Shown here piece after piece: positions 25,756 to 33,949 of a stretch of 64,000 bases of DNA (within the stretch, counting starts at the first letter, position 1; each line of letters opens with the position of its first letter). Made by a program: the position numbers and the translations under genes. The DNA is taken from NCBI RefSeq assembly GCF_000024025.1, contig NC_013131.1:4650001-4714000 (forward strand). The letters are read 5' to 3'. The DNA is from Catenulispora acidiphila DSM 44928 (GTDB lineage Bacteria; Actinomycetota; Actinomycetes; Streptomycetales; Catenulisporaceae). A model generated the notes under the pieces. It was not told the origin of the DNA. It was given only the letters and a program-made list of their open reading frames with translations, and searched no databases.

Positions 25756-27390
25756 TCAGTGTCCGCCGGTCCCGGTGCTCCACAGGGTCGCGCCGGCGGA
25801 ACTGACGATGACGGTGTTGCCGTCGTTCTGCACCGTGAGGTGCGCGCCGTTGTTCCCGGCCGTGTTGCTGGCCCACAGCGGCGCGCCGCCGGTGTCGTAG
25901 ATCACGAAGTTGCCGTCGCCCTGCAGGACGGCCTTGGCGGCGGCCTTCCCCACGGTGTTCGACGCCCACAGCGCCGCGCTGCCCTGGTAGAGCACCAGGT
26001 TGCCGTCGCCTTGCAGGATCAGCTTGAACCGGCCGTCGCAGGAGAGCGTGGACTGGTTCGCGGTGAGCTGCTGGTTGGCGGTCAGCTGGCCACACCCGCC
26101 GCCGGTCCCGCCGCCACCGCCGTTGGTGCCGCCGGGCGCGGTGGGACGTGTCGGGGTGAGCGCGATCTGTCCCTTGAGCATCCTGCCGCCGTCGTTGGTC
26201 AGGCGCATGTAGTAGTCCGCGCTGCACGCCGTGCCGTCTTCGTCCAGGGAGAGCAGCCCGGAGTTGGTCGGCACGAACGCCTGGGTCGGCGCGGTGTTGA
26301 GGATCTGGTTGCCCTCGCCGTACTCGTCGAACATGGAGATGTAGATGCCCTGCGCGCCGACGCGCACCATGTTGTAGAACTGCGCCCACATGAAGTCGCC
26401 GTGCGCGCGCTGGCGGGCCGACAGGTCGCCGGGCAGGACGCACGGCTGGTAGTCGATGTTGTGGGAGTTGCAGTAGGACTGGTCGCCGACGTTGACGTTC
26501 GTATAGAAGTTGTTCGAATCGTTGACCGAGCCGATGCGCCCGACCATCCACGGCGAGATCATGTTGAACGCGGAGTAGACGCCGCTGTATCCGGAGCGCG
26601 AGTCGTTCACGCCGGTGCGCCAGTACGTCGGCACGCCGCCCATCACGTAGCAGCCCTGGCTCTGGAACCACTGCACGACCGACAGGCAGTCGGCGGCGGA
26701 CCAGGGGTGGTTGGCGTCGTTGAAGCCGAAGCCCCAGATGCCGACGACCGGCTTGCCGTTCTGGTGCGCGTACGCCGGGGACGAGGCGTACTGCTTCATC
26801 ACGTTCGTCCAGTCGGCGGGCATCTCGGTCTTCATGTTCGTCCAGCCGGAGGCGTCGTACATGATGTAGAACTTCCGGCCGTACTGCTGCGCGGCGGTGT
26901 TGACCTTCGCGGTGACCGCGTTGCGGGTCGGGCCCTCGCTGCCGTTGGGGTTGAAGCGCTGGAGCGCCGCGGTGTCGCAGCCGTTCTGCTGCATCAGCGA
27001 GAAGTGGGCATTGACCGTGGACTGGTCGTAGGAGGAGAACAAGTTCGGCGCGGAACCGTTGCCCAGATTGGCGAATCCGGTCCGGTAGCCCGCGCTGTAG
27101 ACGCTCATGTCGGGCCACGCCTTGAGGTTCTGGTTACTCGGCGAGGGCGCCTGCCCCTGGTTCTGGCTCCAGTGCCACCAGGCGTTGATCGGCGCTCCGT
27201 CGCCGATGCAGGCGAACCAGCCCTGGTAGCCGACGGTGATCTTGCCGACCACGTCGCCGGCGGGCGAGGCGGCCGGCGCCGCCGCCGGCGCCGGACCGGC
27301 GAACGCCGAGGTCAGTTCGGTCCCGGCCACGGTGGCCAGCGCTGCGCCGCCCAGGGCTGAGGACAGCAGGGTGCGTCGGGAGAGCGTCAT
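25756..27390 (-). CDS. Secreted GH71/GH99-like glycosidase with bulb-type lectin repeats
   Basis: The protein has 544 residues. The N-terminus carries a twin-arginine signal (SRRTLLSSALGGAALATVAG) and an Ala/Pro spacer. Residues about 48-400 read as a GH71/GH99-like TIM barrel (ITVGYQGWFACIGDG, FYIMYDASGW, VVGIWGFGFNDANHPW). After a Gly-rich linker, the last ~120 residues are a bulb-type (mannose-binding) lectin with three QxDxNxVxY-like motifs (LQGDGNLVLY, LQGDGNFVIY, VQNDGNTVIV). It should cleave an alpha-linked mannoside or related glycan outside the cell, anchored by the lectin. The exact linkage cannot be read. Confidence 0.82.
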   Translation of the reverse strand: MTLSRRTLLSSALGGAALATVAGTELTSAFAGPAPAAAPAASPAGDVVGKITVGYQGWFACIGDGAPINAWWHWSQNQGQAPSPSNQNLKAWPDMSVYSAGYRTGFANLGNGSAPNLFSSYDQSTVNAHFSLMQQNGCDTAALQRFNPNGSEGPTRNAVTAKVNTAAQQYGRKFYIMYDASGWTNMKTEMPADWTNVMKQYASSPAYAHQNGKPVVGIWGFGFNDANHPWSAADCLSVVQWFQSQGCYVMGGVPTYWRTGVNDSRSGYSGVYSAFNMISPWMVGRIGSVNDSNNFYTNVNVGDQSYCNSHNIDYQPCVLPGDLSARQRAHGDFMWAQFYNMVRVGAQGIYISMFDEYGEGNQILNTAPTQAFVPTNSGLLSLDEDGTACSADYYMRLTNDGGRMLKGQIALTPTRPTAPGGTNGGGGGTGGGCGQLTANQQLTANQSTLSCDGRFKLILQGDGNLVLYQGSAALWASNTVGKAAAKAVLQGDGNFVIYDTGGAPLWASNTAGNNGAHLTVQNDGNTVIVSSAGATLWSTGTGGH

Positions 27391-27615
27391 CGTTTAGCCT
27401 CACTCGAATCAGGGGGTTGAGTGTGGGTACCCGGACGTCAAAGTACAGCGGTATTCTGCGGAAATCAGTCAAGGTTTTGCCAAAAAAAGGCTCGGATATG
27501 ACATTCGGAGTCGAGGGCGGTGTCCTATTAAGTTCAGGAAGTCGCGTTCTGTAAATAAAGAGTTTTGACGCGCTTCAGCAAACCGCTCAGGACACCGCCG
27601 CTTCGGCTGATCGCC
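27391..27615. other. AT-richer intergenic region upstream of the glycosidase
   Basis: This stretch should hold the glycosidase promoter (minus strand). It has A/T-rich runs near 27475-27490 and 27540-27570, unusual for this window. An inverted CACTC/GAGTG pair flanks 27400-27422, close to the start. I see no gene in it. Confidence 0.4.
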
Positions 27616-27736
27616 TTATTCCGCCGGGCCGAACCAGCGCTCCAGTGCCTCAGCGCTCCAGTGCTTCGTGGAGCGACTGCTCGGATTCCGCGGTCCAGGC
27701 GGTGAATCCGTCCGGACGCACCAGGACCGCAGCATC
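27616..27736 (-). pseudogene. 3' remnant of an FAD-dependent aromatic monooxygenase
   Basis: On the minus strand this reads DAAVLVRPDGFTAWTAESEQ, then SLHEALER and a stop. The original ending WFGPAE and a TAA stop continue in the next frame. Ending with LVRPDGxxAW and a short C-terminal helix is typical of PheA/TfdB-family FAD monooxygenases. A 16-bp duplication (27635-27650 and 27651-27664) causes the frameshift and the early stop. Only about 40 codons are left; the upstream part is replaced by the ArsR-type gene, whose stop is at 27743-27745. Confidence 0.55.
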
Positions 27737-27742
27737 GCAATT

Positions 27743-28723
27743 TTAGGGTGCGCCGGCGAGCCGATCCCCGTCGTCAGTGCGCCGGTACACCACACGTCGG
27801 CCGACTCGCGTGCCCTCGATCAGGCCTGCGTCGCGCAGTATGGCGATGTGGCCGCCTGTCGTCCCGAGGGAGATCTCCAGCAGTGTCGCGAGTTCGGTGG
27901 TCGTCGCGGGGCGGCTCAGCTCCAGCAGGATGCGCGCCCGCACTGCGCCGATCAGCCTCTCCAGCGCACCGGCCCGATCCGGCGCCGGTCCCGCGCTTTC
28001 GACCGCGACGCCGCGTGCCGGGTAGACCAGGGCGAAGGCGGCGGGGGGCGCTTCGCAGAGCCAGGTGCCGCGCGAGAGGCTGACCGGGACGAAGAGCATC
28101 CCCTCGGCGCCGACGACGCGGTCCGCCAGCGGTCTGTTGCTGAACCGGATCGCGTCGTCGTCGACCCACTCGCTGCGGCGGTTCATGCTGCCCAGCGCCT
28201 TGGACCACCCGTGCACCGCCACGAGCCCGGCACGATACGTCACCTCGCGCTCCAGCAGAGCCCTGCGACGCGGCCAGTCCGGCAGCACGTGGTCCCGCCA
28301 GACCACGCTCATCAGCTGCGCGCACCGTGCGGCGAAATCAGTTCCCGCCAACCAATCCAAGCCGTGCGGGACCTCGGCATGCTGCTCGGAGAGCTCAAGC
28401 TGAGCGCGGATCTCGGCATCGGAGAAACGCCGTGCCACCTCAAGCTCTTTCGCCATCGTGGTCCGCATCCCACCCGGCGGCGGCAAAGTGACGAAGTCCG
28501 GCAGCCAACCCGAGGTGGTCAGCAACCGCGCCAGCCCAGCGGTGAACCGGTCCGCCCCCACCCGCGCACGAAACGCCGGAGCATGCCGCTCATGCCACGC
28601 CGCCATCCACGGATCAAGGCACGGATTCGCCAGCAACCGCATAGCGCCCAGCGTCTCCGCCATCGGCGACAGCGCGAAACGCGACCTGGACAAGGCACGC
28701 GGCGACAACCGCAGCAGCGTCAT
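27743..28723 (-). CDS. ArsR-type winged-helix transcriptional regulator
   Basis: The protein has 326 residues. The C-terminal part is an ArsR-like winged helix (RARILLELSRPATTTELATLLEISLGTTGGHIAILRDAGLIEGTRVGRRVVYRRT). The N-terminal 230 residues are a mixed domain of unknown function, seen in other long actinomycete ArsR-like regulators. The gene is divergent from the MFS transporter at 28782 with a 58-bp gap, so it probably controls that exporter. The ATG at 28723 is weakly supported by ribosome-site evidence. Confidence 0.85.
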   Translation of the reverse strand: MTLLRLSPRALSRSRFALSPMAETLGAMRLLANPCLDPWMAAWHERHAPAFRARVGADRFTAGLARLLTTSGWLPDFVTLPPPGGMRTTMAKELEVARRFSDAEIRAQLELSEQHAEVPHGLDWLAGTDFAARCAQLMSVVWRDHVLPDWPRRRALLEREVTYRAGLVAVHGWSKALGSMNRRSEWVDDDAIRFSNRPLADRVVGAEGMLFVPVSLSRGTWLCEAPPAAFALVYPARGVAVESAGPAPDRAGALERLIGAVRARILLELSRPATTTELATLLEISLGTTGGHIAILRDAGLIEGTRVGRRVVYRRTDDGDRLAGAP

Positions 28724-28781
28724 CTTTCGCCTCCATCCGAAGGGTTAGCATTCCACACCCCCCGCCCGGACACTGCCGGCC

Positions 28782-30089
28782 ATGCCCAAAACCCGCGCCG
28801 ACCCGCCCTCGAACCCGCACCCGCAGCGGGACCCGAAGCCGCAGCCGAACCTTCACCCGCGCCCCCAACTGCACCTGCTCCTCCTCCGCCCCGACTTCCG
28901 CTACTTCTTCACCGGCCAGACGGTCTCGCTGCTCGGTACCGCGATGTCGCCGGTGGCGCTCGCCTTCGCCGTCCTCGCCGCCTCCCATGACAAGGCCACC
29001 GACCTCGGCGTCGTGCTCACCGCGCACATGGTCCCGATGCTGGTGTTCCTGCTCGTCGGCGGGGCGACGGCCGACCGGTTCGCTCGCCGCACCGTGCTCG
29101 TCTGGGCGAACCTCGGCTCGGGACTCACTCAGGGCGCGGTCGCAGCGCTGCTGCTCACCGGCCACTTCTCGCTCGTCCTCGTGGCCCTGCTGGAACTGCT
29201 CAACGGCGTCCTCGCTGCCTTCACCACACCGGCGCTGCGCGGCTTCGTGCCCGAACTCGTCGAGCGGCACCAGATTCAGCAGGCGAACGCGCTGCTCAGC
29301 TCGATGCGCAATGCCACGAAGATCTTCGGGCCGAGCCTGTCCGGGGTCCTGGTCGTCGCGATCGGCGGCGGTCCGGCCATCGCCTTCGACGCCGCGACGT
29401 ACCTGTTCGCAGCCATCTGCCTGCGCCTGCTGTCCTCGACCAGCCACCCGAAGAAGGCGGCCAGGACTGGAATCCTCGCCGACATCCGCGAGGGCTGGGG
29501 TCAGTTCCTCGGATTCCGCTGGGTCTGGACGGTGTCGGCGACCTTCTGCCTGATGAACCTGGTGCAGACCGGTACCTGGCAGATCCTCGGCCCGGAGCTG
29601 ACGAAGAAGACGAGCGGCGTCGCGGCCTGGGGCTTCGTGCTCAGCGCCCGCGGCGTCGGACTGCTGGTCATGAGCACGCTCCTGACCAGGCTGACGATCC
29701 GCCGCTTCCTGGCGTTCGGCCAGGTCATGAGCGCGCTTGGCGCAGTACCGCTGCTGATCCTCGGCGCGCGCCTGCCAGCGCCGTTCCTCATCGCAGCCGC
29801 CTTCGTCGCCGGTCTCGGATCGGCGGTCGCGAGCGTCAGCTGGGACACTTCGCTCCAAGAGCATGTGCCGCCGCAGTCTCTGTCCCGCGTGTGCTCCTTC
29901 GACGACCTGCTCTCCTACGCCGCGATCCCCATCGGCCAGCTCAGCGTCGGACCGCTCGCGGCAGCGTTCGGCGGCTTCCGAGTGGTCACCATCGCAGGGT
30001 CCATCTATGCCGCCGCGGCGCTCTTCCCGCTCGCCTTCCGTCCCGTGCGGCGTCTGACGCACATCAGCGCGCAGGACCCAGCGCGGTGA
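28782..30089 (+). CDS. MFS transporter, EntS/MFS_3-like exporter
   Basis: The protein has 435 residues. A Pro/His-rich N-terminal tail (about 35 residues) precedes LLLRPDFRYFFTGQTVSLLGTAMSPVALAFAVLA, the typical first helix of this 12-helix subgroup, and GGATADRFARRTVLVWANL, the loop 2-3 motif. It probably exports a small molecule. It is divergent from the ArsR-type gene. Its 3' end overlaps the convergent MarR gene by 26 bp. ATG 28782 has no clear ribosome site; a leaderless transcript is possible. Confidence 0.87.
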   Translation: MPKTRADPPSNPHPQRDPKPQPNLHPRPQLHLLLLRPDFRYFFTGQTVSLLGTAMSPVALAFAVLAASHDKATDLGVVLTAHMVPMLVFLLVGGATADRFARRTVLVWANLGSGLTQGAVAALLLTGHFSLVLVALLELLNGVLAAFTTPALRGFVPELVERHQIQQANALLSSMRNATKIFGPSLSGVLVVAIGGGPAIAFDAATYLFAAICLRLLSSTSHPKKAARTGILADIREGWGQFLGFRWVWTVSATFCLMNLVQTGTWQILGPELTKKTSGVAAWGFVLSARGVGLLVMSTLLTRLTIRRFLAFGQVMSALGAVPLLILGARLPAPFLIAAAFVAGLGSAVASVSWDTSLQEHVPPQSLSRVCSFDDLLSYAAIPIGQLSVGPLAAAFGGFRVVTIAGSIYAAAALFPLAFRPVRRLTHISAQDPAR

Positions 30090-30513
30090 CGCAGGACCGA
30101 AGCGCCACGGCGAGATCGCGGCGCTGACCCGCGTCGAGCCCGGCGAGCATGCGCTCCTCGATGGCGGTGACCGCGGCCTCGCAGTGCCGCAGAACCGAAC
30201 GGCCCGCCTTGGTGAGTTCGGTCTGAAGGATGCGGCCGTGGTCGGGATGCTGGTGACGGATGACCCAGGCGCGCTGCTCGAGTTCGCGCAGGTTCTCGTT
30301 CATGCTCTGCGGGGTGATGAACGCACGCCGTGCCAGCTCCGCGTTGGACAGGCCCGACTCCTGATCGAGGGCGGCGAGCACGGCGTACTGGCTGATCGTG
30401 GCGCCGTGCGACGCCAGCGCGCGGGTCATCTCCGCGTGTAAAACCGCCTGCGCCTGCTTGATCAGAAAACCCGGGCGCTCGTAGTCGTATCCCGGTCCGT
30501 TCGCATCAGCCAC
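30064..30513 (-). CDS. MarR-family transcriptional regulator
   Basis: The protein has 149 residues. The winged helix reads ISQYAVLAALDQESGLSNAELARRAFITPQSMNENLRELEQRAWVIRHQHPDHGRILQTELTKAG. It is divergent from the VOC gene, and two inverted copies of a 13-bp motif lie between them (30546-30605). This supports control of both genes from one region. The 3' end overlaps the MFS gene by 26 bp on the opposite strand. Confidence 0.9.
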   Translation of the reverse strand: MADANGPGYDYERPGFLIKQAQAVLHAEMTRALASHGATISQYAVLAALDQESGLSNAELARRAFITPQSMNENLRELEQRAWVIRHQHPDHGRILQTELTKAGRSVLRHCEAAVTAIEERMLAGLDAGQRRDLAVALRSCVTALGPAR

Positions 30514-30545
30514 GGACGCTCCATCCTCTCCTCGGGTGCTCCGAA

Positions 30546-30605
30546 TATCAGGTTACCTTGCATTGCTCGCCGCCCCGGCTTAGGCTGATGTCAGGTAACC
30601 TGATA
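30546..30605. promoter_or_regulatory. Paired inverted operators in the MarR/VOC divergent region
   Basis: TATCAGGTTACCT (30546-30558) and its exact reverse complement AGGTAACCTGATA (30593-30605) are 34 bp apart. Each contains a small palindrome (AGGTTACCT; TCAGGTAACCTGA at 30591-30603). The second copy is 28 bp before the VOC start and the first is 33 bp from the MarR start. Confidence 0.75.
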
Positions 30606-30632
30606 CTCGTCAGGTGGTAAGGAGTACAGATC

Positions 30633-30989
30633 ATGGCCGCCCTGGGACCTTCGTTCCTCGCCCTGCAGGTACGCGACTTGCAGGCATCCGCCCACTTCTA
30701 CGAGCAGCACCTGGGGCTGACGCGCGCGGCCGTCTCCCCGCCGCACGCAGTGGTCTTCGACACCCAGCCCGTGCCCTTCGCCGTCCGCGAACCCGCGGTC
30801 GACCTCGACGCCGTGGACAAGCTCGGCTGGGGCGTCGCACTCTGGCTCAAAGCCGAGGACGCGGACAAGATCCACGACGCCATGGCCGCCGAGGGCGTGC
30901 CGATCGTGACGCCGCCCTTCGACGGACCGTTCGGCCGGACCTTCACCTTCGCCGACCCCGACGGATACGCCGTCACCCTGCACAGCTGA
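30633..30989 (+). CDS. Glyoxalase/VOC-superfamily protein
   Basis: This is a 118-residue single-domain protein of the vicinal oxygen chelate fold: FLALQVRDLQASAHFYEQHLGLTRAAVSPPHAVVF, then GWGVALWLKAEDADKIHDAMAAEGV and FGRTFTFADPDGYAVTLHS. The ending DPDGYAVTLH is characteristic. It may isomerise or cleave a small substrate or sequester a drug. The ribosome site AAGGAG lies upstream of ATG 30633. It is divergent from a MarR regulator with paired operators between. Confidence 0.9.
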   Translation: MAALGPSFLALQVRDLQASAHFYEQHLGLTRAAVSPPHAVVFDTQPVPFAVREPAVDLDAVDKLGWGVALWLKAEDADKIHDAMAAEGVPIVTPPFDGPFGRTFTFADPDGYAVTLHS

Positions 30990-31054
30990 AGGTCATCCCG
31001 TGATCGCGGCGCGCCCAAATCCCTGTCCGACACGCCCGACACGCCCGACAGTTT

Positions 31055-31093
31055 CGGGCCGTGCGGCACGCTTTCCGCCCGCCGCACGGCCCG
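31055..31093. terminator. Strong hairpin between convergent VOC and GAPDH genes
   Basis: CGGGCCGTGCGGC (31055-31067) pairs perfectly with GCCGCACGGCCCG (31081-31093) over a 13-nt loop. It lies between two converging genes and may work in both directions. There is no long U run, as is usual in actinomycetes. Confidence 0.7.
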
Positions 31094-31115
31094 CCCCCCG
31101 CCCCCCTTGCGTCCG

Positions 31116-32114
31116 TCAGCTTGTGGCGAGCAGCTCCAGCGTGTCGACCACGCGGTTGGAGAAGCCGTACTCGTTGTCGTACCAGGCGACCACCTTCACG
31201 TGGCGCCCCTCGACCCGGGTCAGCGCGGAGTCGAAGATCGCTGATGCGGGGTTGCCGACGATGTCGGAGGAGACCAGCGGGTCCTGGGAGTACTCCAGGA
31301 TGCCGGCCAGCGCGCCCTTCGCCGCCGTGCGGTAGGCGGCGAGCACGTCCTCGCGCGTCACGTCGCGGGAGACGGTGGTGTTGAGCTCGACGATCGAGCC
31401 GACCGGCACCGGGACCCGGATCGAGTCGCCCGAGAGCTTGCCGTCCAGGCGGGGCAGCACCAGGCCGATGGCCTTGGCCGCGCCGGTGGTCGTCGGCACG
31501 ATGTTGACGGCGGCGGCGCGCGCCCGGCGGGGGTCGCGGTGCGGACCGTCCTGCAGGTTCTGCTCCTGGGTGTAGGCGTGGACCGTGGTCATGAAGGCGT
31601 GCTCGATGCCGGCCAGGTCGTCCAGGACGGCGGCCAGCGGCGCCAGCGCGTTGGTCGTGCACGAGGCGTTGGACACGATCGTGTGCGCGACCGGGTCGTA
31701 GGCCTCGGTGTTGACGCCGTAGGCCAAGGTCACGTCGGCGCCGTCGGACGGCGCGCTGACCAGCACCTTCCTCGCGCCGGCGTCCAAGTGCGCGTGCGCG
31801 GCCTTGGCGGCGGTGAAGCGGCCGGTCGACTCCAGCACGATGTCGACGCCGAGCTCGGCCCACGGCAGCTGCCCCGGGTCCCGCTCGGCGAGCACCGCGA
31901 TGCGCCGGCCGTCAACGACCAGCGTGTCGCCGTCGGCCCTCACCGGGCGTCCGAGCCGGCCGGCGGTGGTGTCGAAGGCGAGCAGGCGTGCCAGGGCGGC
32001 GGGCTCGGTCAGGTCGTTGACTGCCGCGACCTCCAGGTCGCTGCCCCGCTCCAGGAGGGCACGCAGCACATTGCGGCCGATGCGCCCGAAGCCGTTGATG
32101 GCGATGCGAGTCAT
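31116..32114 (-). CDS. gap: Glyceraldehyde-3-phosphate dehydrogenase, type I
   Basis: The 332-residue protein opens MTRIAINGFGRIGRNVLRALL, the NAD-binding Rossmann motif. The catalytic cysteine is in SNASCTTN (near residue 155), and WYDNEYGFSNRVVDTL is the C-terminal signature. It oxidises glyceraldehyde-3-phosphate to 1,3-bisphosphoglycerate with NAD in glycolysis. ATG 32114 has AGAGAGGA upstream. It stands alone here, without pgk or tpiA beside it, so the main glycolytic operon may lie elsewhere. Confidence 0.97.
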   Translation of the reverse strand: MTRIAINGFGRIGRNVLRALLERGSDLEVAAVNDLTEPAALARLLAFDTTAGRLGRPVRADGDTLVVDGRRIAVLAERDPGQLPWAELGVDIVLESTGRFTAAKAAHAHLDAGARKVLVSAPSDGADVTLAYGVNTEAYDPVAHTIVSNASCTTNALAPLAAVLDDLAGIEHAFMTTVHAYTQEQNLQDGPHRDPRRARAAAVNIVPTTTGAAKAIGLVLPRLDGKLSGDSIRVPVPVGSIVELNTTVSRDVTREDVLAAYRTAAKGALAGILEYSQDPLVSSDIVGNPASAIFDSALTRVEGRHVKVVAWYDNEYGFSNRVVDTLELLATS

Positions 32115-32229
32115 GGGTGATGTCCTCTCTGTTTCCTAGTCATCACGAGTCTCGCCACCAGCGCTCCGAGGTGGCAGTGGCGTGGGCGCCATTGTTCGCA
32201 AGGATCGCGCCACACGGGAGGACCGTGAT

Positions 32230-33186
32230 TTACTCGCCGCGCGTGAAGGTCCGCCGGTACTCGCTCGGCGTCGTGCCGAGGATCCGCTGGAAATGCGCCC
32301 GCAGGTTCGTGCCGGTCCCGAGCCCGACGTCGTTCGCGATCTGCTCGATACTGCGCTGCGACCGCTCCAGCAGCTCGCGGGCCAGGTCGACGCGGGCACG
32401 CGTGACCCACTGCATCGGCGTGTAGCCGGTGTCCTCCATGAAACGCCGGGAGAACGTACGCGGGGAGACCGCCGCGTGTTCGGCGAGGGATTCCAGACTC
32501 AGCGGATCGCCGAGTCGACGCAGAGCCCATTCGCGCGTGGCTGCGAAGCGTTCGCCGAGCGGTTCGGGCACGCTGCGCGGCACGTACTGCGCCTGCCCGC
32601 CGCTGCGATACGGCGCGGCGACGAGCCGGCGCGCCGCGTGGTTCGCCGCCGACACCCCGAGGTCGCCGCGCAGGATGTGCAGACACAGGTCGATGCCCGA
32701 CGCGGCGCCGGCCGATGTCAGGACACTGCCTTCGTCGACGAACAGGACGTTCTCATCGACGCGGATCTGCGGATGCTTCTGCGCGAGTGTGCGCGTGTAG
32801 TGCCAGTGGGTCGTGGCGCGCTTGCCGTCGAGCAGCCCGGTCGCGGCCAGAGCGAACGCCCCGGTGGAGATCGCGGCGAGCCGCGTGCCCCCTTCGTGCG
32901 CGGCGATCAGTGCCGCCACGACGGCCGGCGGCGGATCGTCGCGGTCGGGAGCGCGGTAGCCGGGGATGAAGGCGATGTCCGCCCACGCCAGCGCCTCCAG
33001 ACCATGCGCGACGTGGTACGCCAACCCGTCGCCGCCGGTCACCAGCCCGGGCGCGGCACCGCACACCCGGACCTCGTACGGCATGCTCGCGCGCGTGGTG
33101 AACACCTGCGCGGGAATGCCGACATCCAGCGGCTTGGCACCTTCCAGGACGAGGACGGCGATGCGGCGCAGGCGGGCCGTCGGCAT
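32230..33186 (-). CDS. GlxA-family regulator (DJ-1/PfpI-like + AraC HTH)
   Basis: The protein has 318 residues. The N-terminal amidotransferase-like domain (IAVLVLEGAKPLDVGIPAQVF to ATTHWHYTRTLAQKHP) lacks an obvious catalytic Cys in ISTGAFALAATGLLDG, so it is probably a sensing domain. The C-terminal AraC domain carries LESLAEHAAVSPRTFSRRFMEDTGYTPMQWVTRARVDLARELL and IEQIANDVGLGTGTNLRAHFQ. ATG 33186 was chosen; the open frame upstream (TTG at 33246) is less likely. It is divergent from the sigma factor. Confidence 0.88.
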   Translation of the reverse strand: MPTARLRRIAVLVLEGAKPLDVGIPAQVFTTRASMPYEVRVCGAAPGLVTGGDGLAYHVAHGLEALAWADIAFIPGYRAPDRDDPPPAVVAALIAAHEGGTRLAAISTGAFALAATGLLDGKRATTHWHYTRTLAQKHPQIRVDENVLFVDEGSVLTSAGAASGIDLCLHILRGDLGVSAANHAARRLVAAPYRSGGQAQYVPRSVPEPLGERFAATREWALRRLGDPLSLESLAEHAAVSPRTFSRRFMEDTGYTPMQWVTRARVDLARELLERSQRSIEQIANDVGLGTGTNLRAHFQRILGTTPSEYRRTFTRGE

Positions 33187-33389
33187 GGACGGCAGGCTAT
33201 CCCATGGTGATCCCGCCAGATCGGAACGATCGTCCACCCGGGGCAACGCGGCGAGCAGCCACTCCTCGGTAGAGTCCGAAAAACCTCGGGCGGCCTCTCA
33301 ACTTCCGTGGCGCCGGAACGGTCTACCCAATGTGCGGACCGGGATCTCCGGGCGTGCGGGGCGAGGGAAGGAGAGCGAGGTGCCGCCGA

Positions 33390-33911
33390 ATGGCGCTCAC
33401 CGAGCATGAGGAGCAGGCGTTCTGGCAGTTCGTGGCGAACCGGCGGCAGCACCTGGTCCGGACCGCGTACCTGCTCGCCGGAGACCACGGCCATGCCGAG
33501 GACTTCGTCCAGGACGCGCTGATCCGCGCTCACCGCAACTGGCGCCGCATCGAGCGTGCCGATCAGCCCGAGGTCTACGTCCGCCGCATCATCGTCAACC
33601 TGGCGAACTCCTGGTGGCGCCGTGCCCTGCGACACCGCACGCACGTCGCCTGGGAGCCGCCGGACCGGCCGGACGAGCGCGACGGCCACGCCGCGGTGGA
33701 GCGCGAGGACGAGCTGTGGCGCGCGCTGGCCACCCTGCCGGCGGGCATGCGCGCCGTGGTCGTCCTGCGCTACTACGAGGACCTCTCCGAAGCCGAGACC
33801 GCCGCCGTGCTCGGCACATCGCTCGGCACCGTGAAGAGCCAGGCCTCGCGCGGGCTCGTGCGGATGCGCGCGGCGCTGTCCGAGTCCCGCGCCGATCTGG
33901 CGACGCGATGA
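33390..33911 (+). CDS. SigE-family (ECF-like) RNA polymerase sigma factor
   Basis: The protein has 173 residues. Region 2 is LVRTAYLLAGDHGHAEDFVQDALIRAHRNW, and region 4 is LATLPAGMRAVVVLRYYEDLSEAETAAVLGTSLGTVKSQASRGLVRMR. This is the short SigE-family type of actinomycetes. ATG 33390 has GCGAGG about 9 bp upstream. Its stop TGA overlaps an ATG (ATGA) at 33908, and the next gene begins at once, a position usually filled by an anti-sigma factor. It is divergent from the GlxA-type gene. Confidence 0.92.
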   Translation: MALTEHEEQAFWQFVANRRQHLVRTAYLLAGDHGHAEDFVQDALIRAHRNWRRIERADQPEVYVRRIIVNLANSWWRRALRHRTHVAWEPPDRPDERDGHAAVEREDELWRALATLPAGMRAVVVLRYYEDLSEAETAAVLGTSLGTVKSQASRGLVRMRAALSESRADLATR

Positions 33912-33949
33912 GAAACCCGATGAGAAACCCGATGAGAAAGGAGTCATCC

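Noticed and set aside
33310-33340. ECF-type autoregulatory promoter (GGAAC near 33314)
   Set aside because: A GGAAC is present, but no convincing -10 partner at the right distance was seen, so it is not called.
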